DNA from: Sphingosinicella soli
GTDB taxonomy: Bacteria; Pseudomonadota; Alphaproteobacteria; Sphingomonadales; Sphingomonadaceae
Direction of reading: 5' to 3'
DNA: 64,000 bases
NCBI RefSeq assembly: GCF_014199685.1
Contig: NZ_JACHNZ010000002.1
Coordinates: 62,001 to 126,000 of the forward strand
A program made the position numbers and the translations under genes. This document shows, in pieces, positions 7,547 to 16,748 of this stretch; within the stretch, counting starts at the first letter, position 1; each line of letters begins with the position of its first letter. A model generated the notes under the pieces. That model searched no databases and had not been told where the DNA came from. It saw only the letters and a list, made by a program, of their open reading frames with translations.

Positions 7547-7870
7547 TTAGTCGGCGCGGCGGCCGTTGGGGCGGGACCAGATCAGGCTGTATCCCTCGCC
7601 GCCCTCGTCGTCGAAGAGGTTGGCGTAGATCGGAGCGGTGAAGCTCGGATCGTCGAGCTTGAGGCCCAGGTAATCGCGGCCCTCGTTGGAGCGCTTGGCC
7701 CAGGCGGCGCCGATCTCGACGCGGCCCACGAAGACGCGGTGGCTGGGGGCGTTCTCGCCGGAGCGGTTGGCCTCGGGAACAATGCGGACGTTCTTCGCCT
7801 GGACGCTGAGGGTGACGATTTGGCCGCTGAACTCGTTGCCGGTCTTCTTGAAGGTGCCGATGGTCGCCAT
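7547..7870 (-). CDS. DUF736 family protein
   Basis: The 107-aa protein starts MATIGTFKKTGNEFSGQIVT and contains GAAWAKRSNEGRDYLGLKLD and YSLIWSRPNGRRAD, a textbook DUF736 sequence. GGAGAATTACC precedes the ATG on the minus strand. This is the second DUF736 copy in the element; the other (3043-3378) is more divergent. Function unknown; the family is almost exclusive to conjugative elements. Confidence 0.9.
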   Translation of the reverse strand: MATIGTFKKTGNEFSGQIVTLSVQAKNVRIVPEANRSGENAPSHRVFVGRVEIGAAWAKRSNEGRDYLGLKLDDPSFTAPIYANLFDDEGGEGYSLIWSRPNGRRAD

Positions 7871-8456
7871 GGTAATTCTCCTTGATCTCTGTTTCGAGCC
7901 CGCACCATGCGGCCTCGATGGCGATCGGTTGGCCGGAGGCGATCGACGGCGCACCTGCTTGCAGGCCGAAGCGCAGCGGAGGATGGCAGCCAAGCGACTT
8001 TGTTGTTTCGCGAGGAATGCCGGCGAGAGCCGGCAGGGGAAGAAAGTCGATCGGCGCCATTGCGGCATAGGCGGTCGAGGCGTAGCCGGCCTTCGGCCAG
8101 ATCAGCCCATCGAAGAGGCCGCTTGGAGTGCTCGATTAGACAGAGGTGTATCGAGGAGAACATGGCTCGACCCGTCGCCTTCCCCGCGGGACCGGCACGT
8201 TAAGCGCAACATTCCGTATCGGTGTCCGGCGGACGAAAGCGGGATCGTCACCCGGCAGCGCAGACGAAAGACGCCTCAGGGATTCGCCATCGTGGTGCTG
8301 AGCGAACCTCTTCGCAGACTGGCTTGCGTTTCCCGAAGGGCTTCGATGTGGGCCGCTCGGGTCTAGTCGAGGCGCGCTCCGTGGCATCGTCCTGCCAACA
8401 GACGACAAGGACGGCGAGTGGAAGCCGCGTTGGGCCGCCCCTTCGATGCAGCGTGC
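7871..8456. other. 585-bp region without a recognisable gene
   Basis: Open frames exist on both strands but none has a family resemblance or a consistent codon pattern. The part next to the DUF736 gene should hold its promoter. I see no tRNA-like or long repeated structure. Confidence 0.5.
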
Positions 8457-8900
8457 TTAGGCGCGCGCGATTCCGCCTTGCCCCGAGGGCGTGGGCCCGG
8501 CCAACGTCGTCACGCGAACGAATGCCGTGACGCCGACTGCAATGGTGCCGACCACAGAGAAGATGACCTGCCACGTCTCGGACGGCATGGTGTGTTTCAC
8601 TATGCCGTGGGTGGCGTGGTAGCCGGCGATTGCGGCCGGCGCGACGAAGGCGATGGCGATCGCGAGCCTTAGCCAGAGCGGCTTCACGAACCCGAGCAAG
8701 AGCTGGCCGACGCCGAGAGTGACCAAGCTCGCGACAAATCCAAGGGTAATAGCTCCGAGCCATCCTGCGCCTGTGCCGTAAGCCCATGCGCCGACTGTGA
8801 CGCCAGCGAACAAGGGCAGCGCATAGACCGCAAGATAGAAGAGCAGACAGCAGAGAACGCCGATCGCGGCGATGCTGGCGATGATACCGATGAAGATCAT
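8457..8900 (-). CDS. Small integral membrane protein of unknown function
   Basis: The 147-aa protein from ATG at 8900 (MIFIGIIASIAAIGVLCC) has four or five hydrophobic segments: about residues 1-40 (one or two helices), 45-65, 68-90, 92-110 and 120-140. A longer frame to 8984 is less likely. It has no recognisable catalytic motif. Similar small membrane proteins appear in this position of alphaproteobacterial ICEs; the role could be entry exclusion or envelope-related, but that is speculation. Confidence 0.72.
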   Translation of the reverse strand: MIFIGIIASIAAIGVLCCLLFYLAVYALPLFAGVTVGAWAYGTGAGWLGAITLGFVASLVTLGVGQLLLGFVKPLWLRLAIAIAFVAPAAIAGYHATHGIVKHTMPSETWQVIFSVVGTIAVGVTAFVRVTTLAGPTPSGQGGIARA

Positions 8901-9048
8901 GGCGGTGTGCTCCGTGAGATAAAGGTCTGACGGTCGCGCCTTCCACCACCACCACGGCGCGACCATGAATATAGCCGCAAACAAGCGCCAGCGGGAGCGG
9001 AAATCCCGCTGGCCTTCTGCGGTGCAGCTTACGTGGCAGTTCGCCCCT

Positions 9049-9216
9049 TCATGGTTGGAAGGGGTCGAATTCGTGGATCACGGCGCCGGGATCGCCGTCA
9101 TATTCGGCGGCGAGCATGACGCCGTAGTTGCCACCGTCAGCATGAAAGACGACGACGCAGACCATGAGGGTGGTGGCGAGGTTCCAGCCGTTGGCGAATG
9201 CGAGGGCTTGAGACAT
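9049..9216 (-). CDS. Small conserved hypothetical protein (55 aa)
   Basis: From ATG at 9216 the peptide reads MSQALAFANGWNLATTLMVC, then VVVFHADGGNYGVMLAAEYDGD and ends in DPFQP. It contains one hydrophobic stretch and an acidic tail. The sequence looks protein-like and the ATG is well placed. The longer frame to 9381 has a low-complexity N-terminus that I do not believe. Function unknown. Confidence 0.6.
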   Translation of the reverse strand: MSQALAFANGWNLATTLMVCVVVFHADGGNYGVMLAAEYDGDPGAVIHEFDPFQP

Positions 9217-9515
9217 TGATCCGGCTCCTGTGCTGAGGCGGGGCCATCCCCGCGCGACAGGCGCCCGATGTGTCCGGCCGAGGGCCGCAATCACCGCGAA
9301 GGCGAAGACAGAGCGGCGGCACGCTTCAGCGTAAGCCGACCCCTTGTGGGTTGATGGCGTCAGGCCTCTCGGGCGGACCAAGGATCAGCGCCGATAGACG
9401 CGGGGTGGCACCCGCCGACAGAGCCGCCACTCAAAGGCGGTCGCCGACAATGTGTGAAACCTCGTTACCCTCACGGTGCGCTGACCGATCGGCTAAGGTG
9501 TGTTTACGAGTCGAT
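9217..9515. other. Intergenic region, nothing recognised
   Basis: About 300 bp between the 55-aa gene and the 76-aa gene on the other strand. It should carry divergent promoters. I see no clear motif and no stable long hairpin. Confidence 0.4.
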
Positions 9516-9746
9516 ATGATGGTTGAGGCATGCGGCATGGCGGAGTTCACGGGTCGCGACCTGCATCTGGTGAAGAAGGCGCTCTCCATTGCGTTGCTGG
9601 CGATCGAGCGGCGGCCAGGGCCGTTTCAATCGGCGTCCGATCAAAGCGATATGAAGGCGCTGCTCGATGACCTGATCGAGAACGATACGGAGTTGGCGCA
9701 TTATGCTCGCGCGGCGCGAATCGCTGTGACGGGCGAACCGGACTGA
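9516..9746 (+). CDS. Small conserved hypothetical protein (76 aa)
   Basis: The frame starts MMVEACGMAEFTGRDLHLVK and continues as an amphipathic helical protein (ALSIALLAIERRPGPFQSA, ALLDDLIENDTELAHYARAA). An internal start at MAEFT (9537) is also possible. It is convergent with the DUF2493 gene. No family assigned. Confidence 0.6.
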   Translation: MMVEACGMAEFTGRDLHLVKKALSIALLAIERRPGPFQSASDQSDMKALLDDLIENDTELAHYARAARIAVTGEPD

Positions 9747-9820
9747 AAGGCGGTTTCGCGGAAAGCCATTGATCGGCCTTTGCGGTTTCACGTCATTACA
9801 CAGGAAGGGTAAAGCGGCGC

Positions 9821-10750
9821 TCACGCGCCGCCGAATTTCCAGACCGGGATGCCGAGCTTCTTCGCCTTGTCAGCGAGGTTGTCCTGGATGCCGGTGCCGG
9901 GAAAGTGCAGCACTCCAATCGGCAGCACTTCGAGTATTGCGTCGTTGCGCTTGAACGGCGCGGCCTTGGCGTGCTTGGTCCAGTTCGGCTTGAAGGCGAT
10001 CTGCGGAACCTTGCGGTTGTCGGCCCATTTGGCGGCAATCAGCTCGGCGCCCTTCGGCGATCCGCCGTGCAGCAACACCATGTCCGGGTGCTTGGCGTGG
10101 ACCTGGTCGAGCTTGGCCCAGATCAGCCGGTGATCGTTGAAGTCGAGACCGCCGGTCAGAGCCACTTTCGGTCCTGCGGGTAAGAGCACCTGGTTGTCGG
10201 CGCGCTTCTTCGCCGCCAGGAAGTCGCGGCTGTCGATCATCGCCGAGGTCAGGTTGCGATGGTTGACCTTCGAGCCGTTGCGCGGCCGCCAGGCTGAGTG
10301 GGTGTGGCGCTCGAATTGGTCGGCGGCTTGGTCGCGCATCAGCTCGAAGGCGTTGCGCCGCTCGATCAGCGTCTGACCTTCCGCCGTCAGTCGTTCCAGC
10401 TCGACGGATTTGACCTCGCTGCCATCCTGTTCCCGTTGCGAGCGCTGCTGCGCCAGCTCGTTGTCGTCGAGTTCGCGTTCGGTCCGTTCGATGGCGCGGT
10501 GGAAGACGTTCACCGTCGACCAGAGCAGGTCGTCGAGGTCGGGTTCGAGGCGAGTGTCGGCCAGCGCCACCACGAGGGCGTCGAAGATGTCGGAGATACT
10601 GGCGGCGAGGATCTGCGCTTCGGGAAGCGGCCTAGGATCGGGCTCGTCGTGGAAGGGACGGTAGCCATAGAGCTGGAGTTCGTGGAGGACCTGGTCGGTC
10701 GGGGATGAGCTGTGGTGCGGCTCGAATTCGTCGTCGTGGTCGGTGGTCAT
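9821..10750 (-). CDS. DUF2493 (SLOG-superfamily) protein
   Basis: The 309-aa protein from ATG at 10750 (MTTDHDDEFEPHH) has a helical N-terminal half and a C-terminal DUF2493 domain. The signature of that domain is KVALTGGLDFNDHRLIWAKLD, then VLLHGGSPKGAELIAAKWA and GIPVWKFGG. The GG..F..R and HGG motifs are typical of Rossmann-like SLOG domains that bind nucleotide-derived ligands. DUF2493 proteins are common on plasmids and ICEs; a role in nucleotide signalling has been proposed but not proven. Confidence 0.86.
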   Translation of the reverse strand: MTTDHDDEFEPHHSSSPTDQVLHELQLYGYRPFHDEPDPRPLPEAQILAASISDIFDALVVALADTRLEPDLDDLLWSTVNVFHRAIERTERELDDNELAQQRSQREQDGSEVKSVELERLTAEGQTLIERRNAFELMRDQAADQFERHTHSAWRPRNGSKVNHRNLTSAMIDSRDFLAAKKRADNQVLLPAGPKVALTGGLDFNDHRLIWAKLDQVHAKHPDMVLLHGGSPKGAELIAAKWADNRKVPQIAFKPNWTKHAKAAPFKRNDAILEVLPIGVLHFPGTGIQDNLADKAKKLGIPVWKFGGA

Positions 10751-11065
10751 CGCGGCTTTCCTCGTCGGATCGACCGCGCCCATCGCGGCCTTCATGGCGA
10801 CGAAGGCTCACCGGCGGGACGGACTGGCAGCCCGAGCGCAGCGAGGGCCTTGATGGCTAAGGCCGGCTATTTTGCTTCGCGATGGAAAGGCGGGCCTCGG
10901 CCCGCCGCCGGAAAATAGCCGGCTGCCGCCATTGCCCGGCCGGCGCGACTGTGAGCCCGATCGCCCTCTGAAGAAGGCCGTGGGTGTGGTCCTCTCCGGC
11001 GCTGACGGAAAGCATGGCCGCCGACCCAGTGGCGACGACGCTGCTGCGCCCCATCCCCGTTCCGG
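10751..11065. other. Intergenic region with a large structured repeat, no gene
   Basis: This 315-bp stretch separates DUF2493 from the Toprim gene. Its only striking content is the perfect inverted repeat described at 10862-10923. Short open frames across it do not look like protein. Confidence 0.5.
10862..10923. repeat. Nested inverted repeat (12-bp outer, 7-bp inner stem)
   Basis: GCCGGCTATTTT at 10862-10873 pairs perfectly with AAAATAGCCGGC at 10912-10923. Inside it, GGCGGGC (10889-10895) pairs with GCCCGCC (10900-10906) around CTCG. The whole could form a cruciform or a bidirectional terminator (A- and T-runs at both outer arms). It could also be a small palindromic repeat element. Confidence 0.65.
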
Positions 11066-12112
11066 CTATGCCGCCAGCTCCATGAAGCGGGCGACGTCCT
11101 GTGCGGCGATCTGCACCCGGCCGATGGCCCGGAGCGCGTCGACTCCCAGTAGGCGGAGATCCTCGTTGAAGTCTCCGAGCCGTGGCGAGATTACGATCGG
11201 CTCGATCCCGGCCTCCTGCGCTCGCTCGATCAACGTCGCCATCGCGCCGTCACCGGCGGGATCGTCGTCGCGGGCGATGTAGAGTCGCCGCAGCGTGTCC
11301 GGGAACAGGATGCCGGAGAGATGCGCCGCCGAGAGCGCCGCGACCATCGGCAGGGTCGGAAGGACGCATCTGAGCGACAGCATCGTCTCTATCCCTTCGC
11401 CGGCCGCGAGGACGTCGCTGGCCGCACCGAACCGAACGGCATGGCCGAGAAGGTCGCCCATCGCCCGTCTCGGCGTGTCGATCGGCGCCTTGCCGAGCGT
11501 CGCCTCCGTGAAGCCGCCAGGATCGAGCCAGGTGCGATGCGCGCCGGTCAGATGGCCGGAGAGATCGGTGACGGAAGCGATCATCGCCGGCCAGGTCTCG
11601 GTCGGCGCATGCTCGTCCGGGCGATAGTAGCACCGCGGGTGAAACCGCAGTGCGCCCGCATGGTGGGCTTGCTCTATCCCGCGAGTGCGCAGATAAGCCT
11701 CGGCCAAGGTGCCAGCGAGCGGCTTCGCCATGGCCCACAGCCGTCGTGCTGCTTCGGGCGAGCCCTGCGGTGCTGACGGTCTTGGCGTGGGCGTCGGTTC
11801 GGCGCGCGGCAGCGACAGGAAGCGTCGCGCCTCCTCGGCGACCGCGCGGAACTCGCCCAGCCCGCAGCTCTCGCGGATCACGTCGAGCAGGTCGCCGTGC
11901 TCGGCCGAGGCGGCATCGGTCCAGCGCCCGGCGGCGCCGGGGCCGGAGTCCGGCCCGCTCAGCCGCACGTACATCGACCGGCCGGGCGTGTTGCGCACGT
12001 CGCCCACCGTCCAGTAGCGACCCTGGCGTCGACCCTTCGACAGGTAATGGCGGCAGACCGCCTCGGCGTCACGGGCGAGCCGACGCGCCAGCTCGGAAGC
12101 GTCGCGGGGCAT
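11066..12112 (-). CDS. Toprim domain protein (plasmid/ICE primase-like)
   Basis: The 348-aa protein starts MPRDASELARRLARDAEAVC. The N-terminal part contains GRYWTVGDVRNTPGRSMYVRL. The C-terminal Toprim fold contains GEGIETMLSL (the catalytic glutamate) and YIARDDDPAGDGA (the metal-binding aspartates). It likely synthesises primers or processes DNA during replication of the circular or single-stranded form. A GTG one codon earlier is possible. Its ATG overlaps the stop of the truncated upstream copy (TGATG), the same coupling that links that copy to the strawberry-notch gene. Confidence 0.88.
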   Translation of the reverse strand: MPRDASELARRLARDAEAVCRHYLSKGRRQGRYWTVGDVRNTPGRSMYVRLSGPDSGPGAAGRWTDAASAEHGDLLDVIRESCGLGEFRAVAEEARRFLSLPRAEPTPTPRPSAPQGSPEAARRLWAMAKPLAGTLAEAYLRTRGIEQAHHAGALRFHPRCYYRPDEHAPTETWPAMIASVTDLSGHLTGAHRTWLDPGGFTEATLGKAPIDTPRRAMGDLLGHAVRFGAASDVLAAGEGIETMLSLRCVLPTLPMVAALSAAHLSGILFPDTLRRLYIARDDDPAGDGAMATLIERAQEAGIEPIVISPRLGDFNEDLRLLGVDALRAIGRVQIAAQDVARFMELAA

Positions 12113-12414
12113 CACGCGACCCTCCCCGAAGCGCTGACGTTATGTTGCGGAGAAGCTGCCGATCCCTCGCAACACCGCCGCCCGGTGCAGGGCCGCAACA
12201 TAACTCGCGGCGCAACATAATCGGTCCATTTGCCGGCGGGCCCCCTCGGCGACTCCTTGAGCCGGACGAACATCGAGCGACCCGGCGTGTTGCGGACGTC
12301 GCCCACCAGCCAGTAGCGGCCCTCCCGCCGTCCGGCCGAGAGGTAGTGGCGGCACACCGACTCGGCGTCGCGCGCGAGACGGTGAGTCAGTTCGGACGCG
12401 TCGTGGCGGGCCAT
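12112..12414 (-). pseudogene. Truncated second copy of the Toprim gene (N-terminal about 67 residues)
   Basis: The 100-aa frame starts MARHDASELTHRLARDAESV and matches the N-terminus of the downstream full-length protein at roughly 70% identity by eye up to GKWTDY. It then diverges into a tail (VAPRVMLRPCTG) encoded by repeats of TTATGTTGCG. It keeps TGATG overlaps with both neighbours. It is probably a remnant of a replaced Toprim gene; a small functional protein cannot be excluded. Confidence 0.8.
12139..12220. repeat. Cluster of CGCAACATAA / TTATGTTGCG repeats
   Basis: GTTATGTTGCGG (12139-12150) is the perfect inverse of CCGCAACATAAC (12193-12204). A further CGCAACATAA lies at 12211-12220 and a half-site CGCAACA at 12168-12174. 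The cluster begins exactly where the truncated Toprim copy loses homology. The layout resembles a recombinase crossover array or an insertion/excision scar, but I cannot name the enzyme. Confidence 0.6.
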
Positions 12415-15400
12415 CACGCGGCCTCCCGCTCGCCAATACGCTCGACGGGATAGTGGTCGAGCACTTTTGCCAGCACGCCGGCGCCGGTAACGTCGGTCGG
12501 CACGAACATGCGCAGCTTCCAGGAGATGATCTCGCTGAAGAGGCCGTAGGCGCGCAGGCGGTCGCGCATCGTGTCGGTGAAGCCCGACAGCTCGATGCGG
12601 TGGGCGCCCATGACGCGCGCCCGATGGAGCTGCACGCCCTCGGCAAGGTCGAGAACGGTACGCCCCTCCATCAGCGCTGCGAAGGCCGCATCCGGTGTCA
12701 GGGTGGTGGCCCCGGTCACGGAGGCGTTCGCGGCCCAGTCCGGAGAGACCCTGCGGCCGATGATGCGCTCGCCCGCGTCGGTCTGGAGCCGATAGACTCG
12801 CGTCGACTCGTTCGGCAGGCGCTTCCAGATCGGCAGCAGCAAGCCGGCGACGATATGGATCACGCTGTCGGCGAACTCCGGCACCTCGGCCACTTCGCGA
12901 GCCCATGCGGTGGCGAAGGCATCGCGCTCCGCCGCGTGCCAGTGGCTCTCGTCCATCATCTTCAGCGAGGCGTGATGGTGCTCCATCGGCCGGATCAGCC
13001 GAACCCGGCGTTCGATCTCGCCATCGTCGAGCATCAGGCTCGGCGCCGGAATCTGCACGGCCGCGCGGGCGGAACGCTCGTTGACCAGCAGCATAGCGCG
13101 AGGATCGGCGAGATGATCGAGCGCCTCATCGAGCGTCACCGGGCGATTGCGCCGGCGTTCGGTGATGGTGAGCAGCCCGGTCTCCGCGCCCGTCGCGGGA
13201 TGGGTGTAGATCGCGCGGCGATCGGTGACGACGAAGCTCTCGGCCCGCAGCGTCTCCAGGCCAACATCGTAGACGCCACCGGCGATGGCGCCCTCCACCT
13301 TGGCGTTCAGCAACTGCTCGAATGCCGTGAACAGCACGCCCTGAAGGTCGATCGTGAGCGCCAGCAGGCGGTTGAGGAAGGTCGTGATCGGCGGCAGCTC
13401 GTCCTTGATGCCGTTGGCGTCCATGAGCTTCAGGCCCGTGGCGTCCTCGAACATCTGGAGCGAGCAGCCTTCGATCTTGCCGCGCACGAGCAGCATGTAG
13501 AGCTGGCGCAGGGCGCCGCGGGCGTAGTGCGATTCAAGATTGTCTTCTGGTCTGAAGAGGCCCTGGCCGCCGGTCTGGCGCTGACCGCGGGTGATGGCGC
13601 CCAGCGTGTCGAGGCGGCGGGCGATGGTCGAGAGGAAGCGCTTCTCGGCCTTCACATCCGTCGCAATTGGCCGGAAGAGTGGCGGCTGCGCCTGGTTGGT
13701 GCGGTTGGTCCGCCCGAGACCTTGGATCGCGGCGTCGGCCTTCCAGCCGGGTTCGAGCAGATAGTGGACGCGCAGCCGGCGGTTCCGCGCCGACAGTTCG
13801 GCGTGATAGCTACGCCCAGTCCCGCCCGCCTCCGAGAACACCAAGATGCGCTTCAGGTCGTCCATGAAGACGGCCGTTTCGGCGAGATTGGCGGAGGCCG
13901 CTCGGTTCTCCACGACGAGGCGGTCGCCCTTGCGCACCACACGGCGCGAACGTCCGGTCACTTCGGCCACGAGGTCCGTGCCGAAGCGCTGGACGATCTG
14001 GTCGAGCGCGCCGGGCACTGGCGGGAGCGAAGCGAGGCGCTCGATCAGCGCGTTGCGGCGGGCGATAGCGTCGCGGCTCTCGACGGGCTGGCCTTCTCGG
14101 AAGACGGGCCGGGACGAGAGGTTGCCCTCGCTATCGGTGAACGGCTCGTAGAGCTGCACCGGGAAGGAATGGGCGAGATAGTCGAGAACATACTCGCGCG
14201 GCGTGATGTCGACGCGGACATCGTTCCATTCCTCAGTGGGGATCTCGGCGAGCCGGCGCTCCATCAGCGCCTCGCCGGTCGAAACGATCTGGATGACGGC
14301 GGCATGGCCGTCGGCCAGGTCCTGGTCGATCGAACGGATCAGCGTCGGTGTCTTCATGCTGGTGAGCAGGTGGCCGAAGAAACGCTGCTTGGCGCTCTCG
14401 AAAGCCGAGCGGGCCGCCGACTTCGCCTGCCGGTTCAACGTGCCGGTCTCGCCGGTGATGTTCGCCGCCTGCATCGCGGCGTCGAGATGGTTGTGGATGA
14501 TGGCGAAGGCGCCGGCATAGGCGTCGTAGATGCGCCGCTGCTCGGCAGTGAGCTGGTGCTCGATCAGCTCATATTCGACGCCGTCATAGGAGAGCGAACG
14601 GGCAGCGTAGAGCCCGAGCGAGCGCAGGTCGCGCGCCAGCACCTCCATGGCGGCGACACCGCCATCCTCGATCGCCTCGACGAACTCCGCGCGCGTGGCG
14701 AAGGGGAAGTCCTCGCCGCCCCAGAGGCCGAGCCGCTGGGCATAGGCGAGATTGTGGACGGTCGTCGCGCCGGTGGCCGAGACATAGACCACACGCGCGT
14801 TCGGCAGAGCGTGCTGCAAGCGCAAGCCGGCGCGGCCCTGCTGCGAGGGCGCGACATCGCCCCGCTCTCCCTTGCCGCCACCGGCGTTCTGCATGGCGTG
14901 GCTCTCGTCGAAAATGATCACTCCGTCGAAGTCGGAGCCCAACCATTCGACGATCTGCCGGACGCGCGAAAGCTTCTCGCCGCGGTCGTCGGACCGCAGC
15001 GTAGCGTAGGTTAAAAATAGGACGCCTTCGGCCAGCGGGATCGGTTTGCCCTGCGCGAAGCGCGAGAGCGGCGTGATGAGCAGGCGCTCCATGCCGAGGG
15101 CGGACCAGTCGCGCTGGGCGTCCTCGAGCAGCTTGTCGGACTTGGAGATCCAGACCGCCTTGCGCCGGCCCTTCAGCCAGTTGTCGAGGATGATGCCGGC
15201 AGACTGGCGGCCCTTGCCGGCGCCGGTGCCGTCGCCCAGCATGAAGCCGCGGCGAAAGCGGACGGCGCTCGGAGCATCGTCGCGGGCGGCGGTGACGAGA
15301 TCGAAGGTCTCGTCCACCGTCCAGGCGCCGGCGAGATAGTCGCCATGCGCCTCGCCGGCGTAGATCACCGTCTCGAGCTGGGCGTCGGACAGGAGGTTGT

Positions 15401-16748
15401 CGCTGACGAGGTCGACCGGCAACCGCGGCCGATAGCTCGGCTTCGGCGACGCGACCGATGCCATGGCGGCGGACTGCACCAGCTTGGTCGGGTGCGCCTG
15501 GGCTCCGGGAATCCGGATCGATTGGAGCCGGTACTCCTCATAGATCGCATCGCTGAGACGCGCGCCCTCGGGCGGCGTCCAGTCGATCGTCTCGTAGTCG
15601 AGATCGACCGCCTCCGGATCGGCGACGGACGGCTTGGCCGGCCCTGCCGCAGCGGCGCGGGCGAGATAGCCCCGCACCGTTCGCGGCGCGGCGGCGGCCG
15701 ACACGGGGATCGCGTGACTCGGCGCAAGCGCCAGACGCGCCGGAACATGCTCCGCGATCCAGCCGAGCAGGGTGGCGATGTCGGGCGCGATGCCCCGCGA
15801 TTCCGGCAGCACAGCCGGGTCCTCGGCGGGCATCTTGTCGATGACGATCAGCCGCGTGTCGATGGTCGTGCCGTGCTTGGCATACACCGCTCCGTCGATC
15901 GCGGCGGTGAAGACGATGCGGCCGCGTTCCTGCAGATGGACGAAGGCGTCGCTCCAGGCCGGGGCGTCGGGCCCGAAGTTTGCGCCGGTGATCGCCACCA
16001 GCCGCCCGCCATCGGCGAGACGCGCCAGGGCGGAGGCGATGTGGCGATAGGCGGTGTCGGCCATGCGGCCGGCGACGTTCGCCATCGCCGAGAAGGGCGG
16101 GTTCATCAGGATGACGCTCGGGACGACGGCGGTATCGAGGTGATCGTCGATCTGGGCGGCGTCAAAGCGCGTGACGGTGACGGCCGGAAATAGGGAGGAA
16201 AGCAGCGTCGCCCGGGCCTCGGCCAACTCGTTCAGGACAAGTGCGCCGCCGGCAATCTCGGCCAGGATGGCGAGGAGCCCGGTGCCGGCCGATGGCTCCA
16301 GCACCCGGTCCGCCGGGGTAATGGCGGCAGCGGTTAATGCCGCCAGGGCGAGCGGGGTCGGCGTGGAGAATTGCTGGAAGGCCTCGCTCTCGGCGGAGCG
16401 GCGCGTGTGAGTCGGGAGAAGCCCCGCGATCTTGGCCAGGGCGGAAAGTCGTGAAGCCGGAGAGTCGGCTTTGCGGAACAGCGCCTTTCCGTATTTGCGG
16501 AGGAAAAGGACCGTTGCGGCCTCGCAAGCGTCATAAGCCGTCTTCCAGTCCCAGGCGCCGGAAGAGTCGGAGGCGCCGAACGCCGCTTCCATGGCGGCGC
16601 GCAGGATCGCGGCGTCGACCCGCTGGCCGTGCTCGAGATGAGGGAGGAGTTGCTGGGCGGCGGCGATGATGGCGCCGAGGGCGTCGGGATGAGGGACAGG
16701 CGACAGCGGCGCGGCCTGGTCGGCCGCGATCTGAGAAAGATCGTTCAT
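12414..16748 (-). CDS. Strawberry-notch family helicase with N-terminal methyltransferase-like domain
   Basis: The 1444-aa protein starts MNDLSQIAADQAAPLSPVP at 16748. About residues 120-300 form a class I SAM-dependent methylase-like domain (EPSAGTGLLAILAE; ILMNPPFSAM, an NPPF motif). Then comes a superfamily 2 helicase of strawberry-notch type, with Walker A in GDGTGAGKGRQSAG, a DESH box in FDESHAMQNAGG, and YVSATGATTVHN. The C-terminal helicase half (GRTNRTNQAQPP) and Sno C-terminal region follow. This protein is a hallmark of alphaproteobacterial ICEs and megaplasmids and is thought to act on DNA during transfer or to counter host defence, but its role is unproven. A long open frame on the opposite strand is a shadow. 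Confidence 0.9.
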   Translation of the reverse strand: MNDLSQIAADQAAPLSPVPHPDALGAIIAAAQQLLPHLEHGQRVDAAILRAAMEAAFGASDSSGAWDWKTAYDACEAATVLFLRKYGKALFRKADSPASRLSALAKIAGLLPTHTRRSAESEAFQQFSTPTPLALAALTAAAITPADRVLEPSAGTGLLAILAEIAGGALVLNELAEARATLLSSLFPAVTVTRFDAAQIDDHLDTAVVPSVILMNPPFSAMANVAGRMADTAYRHIASALARLADGGRLVAITGANFGPDAPAWSDAFVHLQERGRIVFTAAIDGAVYAKHGTTIDTRLIVIDKMPAEDPAVLPESRGIAPDIATLLGWIAEHVPARLALAPSHAIPVSAAAAPRTVRGYLARAAAAGPAKPSVADPEAVDLDYETIDWTPPEGARLSDAIYEEYRLQSIRIPGAQAHPTKLVQSAAMASVASPKPSYRPRLPVDLVSDNLLSDAQLETVIYAGEAHGDYLAGAWTVDETFDLVTAARDDAPSAVRFRRGFMLGDGTGAGKGRQSAGIILDNWLKGRRKAVWISKSDKLLEDAQRDWSALGMERLLITPLSRFAQGKPIPLAEGVLFLTYATLRSDDRGEKLSRVRQIVEWLGSDFDGVIIFDESHAMQNAGGGKGERGDVAPSQQGRAGLRLQHALPNARVVYVSATGATTVHNLAYAQRLGLWGGEDFPFATRAEFVEAIEDGGVAAMEVLARDLRSLGLYAARSLSYDGVEYELIEHQLTAEQRRIYDAYAGAFAIIHNHLDAAMQAANITGETGTLNRQAKSAARSAFESAKQRFFGHLLTSMKTPTLIRSIDQDLADGHAAVIQIVSTGEALMERRLAEIPTEEWNDVRVDITPREYVLDYLAHSFPVQLYEPFTDSEGNLSSRPVFREGQPVESRDAIARRNALIERLASLPPVPGALDQIVQRFGTDLVAEVTGRSRRVVRKGDRLVVENRAASANLAETAVFMDDLKRILVFSEAGGTGRSYHAELSARNRRLRVHYLLEPGWKADAAIQGLGRTNRTNQAQPPLFRPIATDVKAEKRFLSTIARRLDTLGAITRGQRQTGGQGLFRPEDNLESHYARGALRQLYMLLVRGKIEGCSLQMFEDATGLKLMDANGIKDELPPITTFLNRLLALTIDLQGVLFTAFEQLLNAKVEGAIAGGVYDVGLETLRAESFVVTDRRAIYTHPATGAETGLLTITERRRNRPVTLDEALDHLADPRAMLLVNERSARAAVQIPAPSLMLDDGEIERRVRLIRPMEHHHASLKMMDESHWHAAERDAFATAWAREVAEVPEFADSVIHIVAGLLLPIWKRLPNESTRVYRLQTDAGERIIGRRVSPDWAANASVTGATTLTPDAAFAALMEGRTVLDLAEGVQLHRARVMGAHRIELSGFTDTMRDRLRAYGLFSEIISWKLRMFVPTDVTGAGVLAKVLDHYPVERIGEREAA

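Noticed and set aside
12139-12220. CRISPR array
   Set aside because: The repeats are about 10-12 bp, in mixed orientation and irregularly spaced, with no cas genes.
12453-15014. 853-codon plus-strand open frame opposite the strawberry-notch gene
   Set aside because: The minus strand encodes a clear helicase with Walker A and DESH motifs. The plus frame has no domain and is a by-product of high GC.
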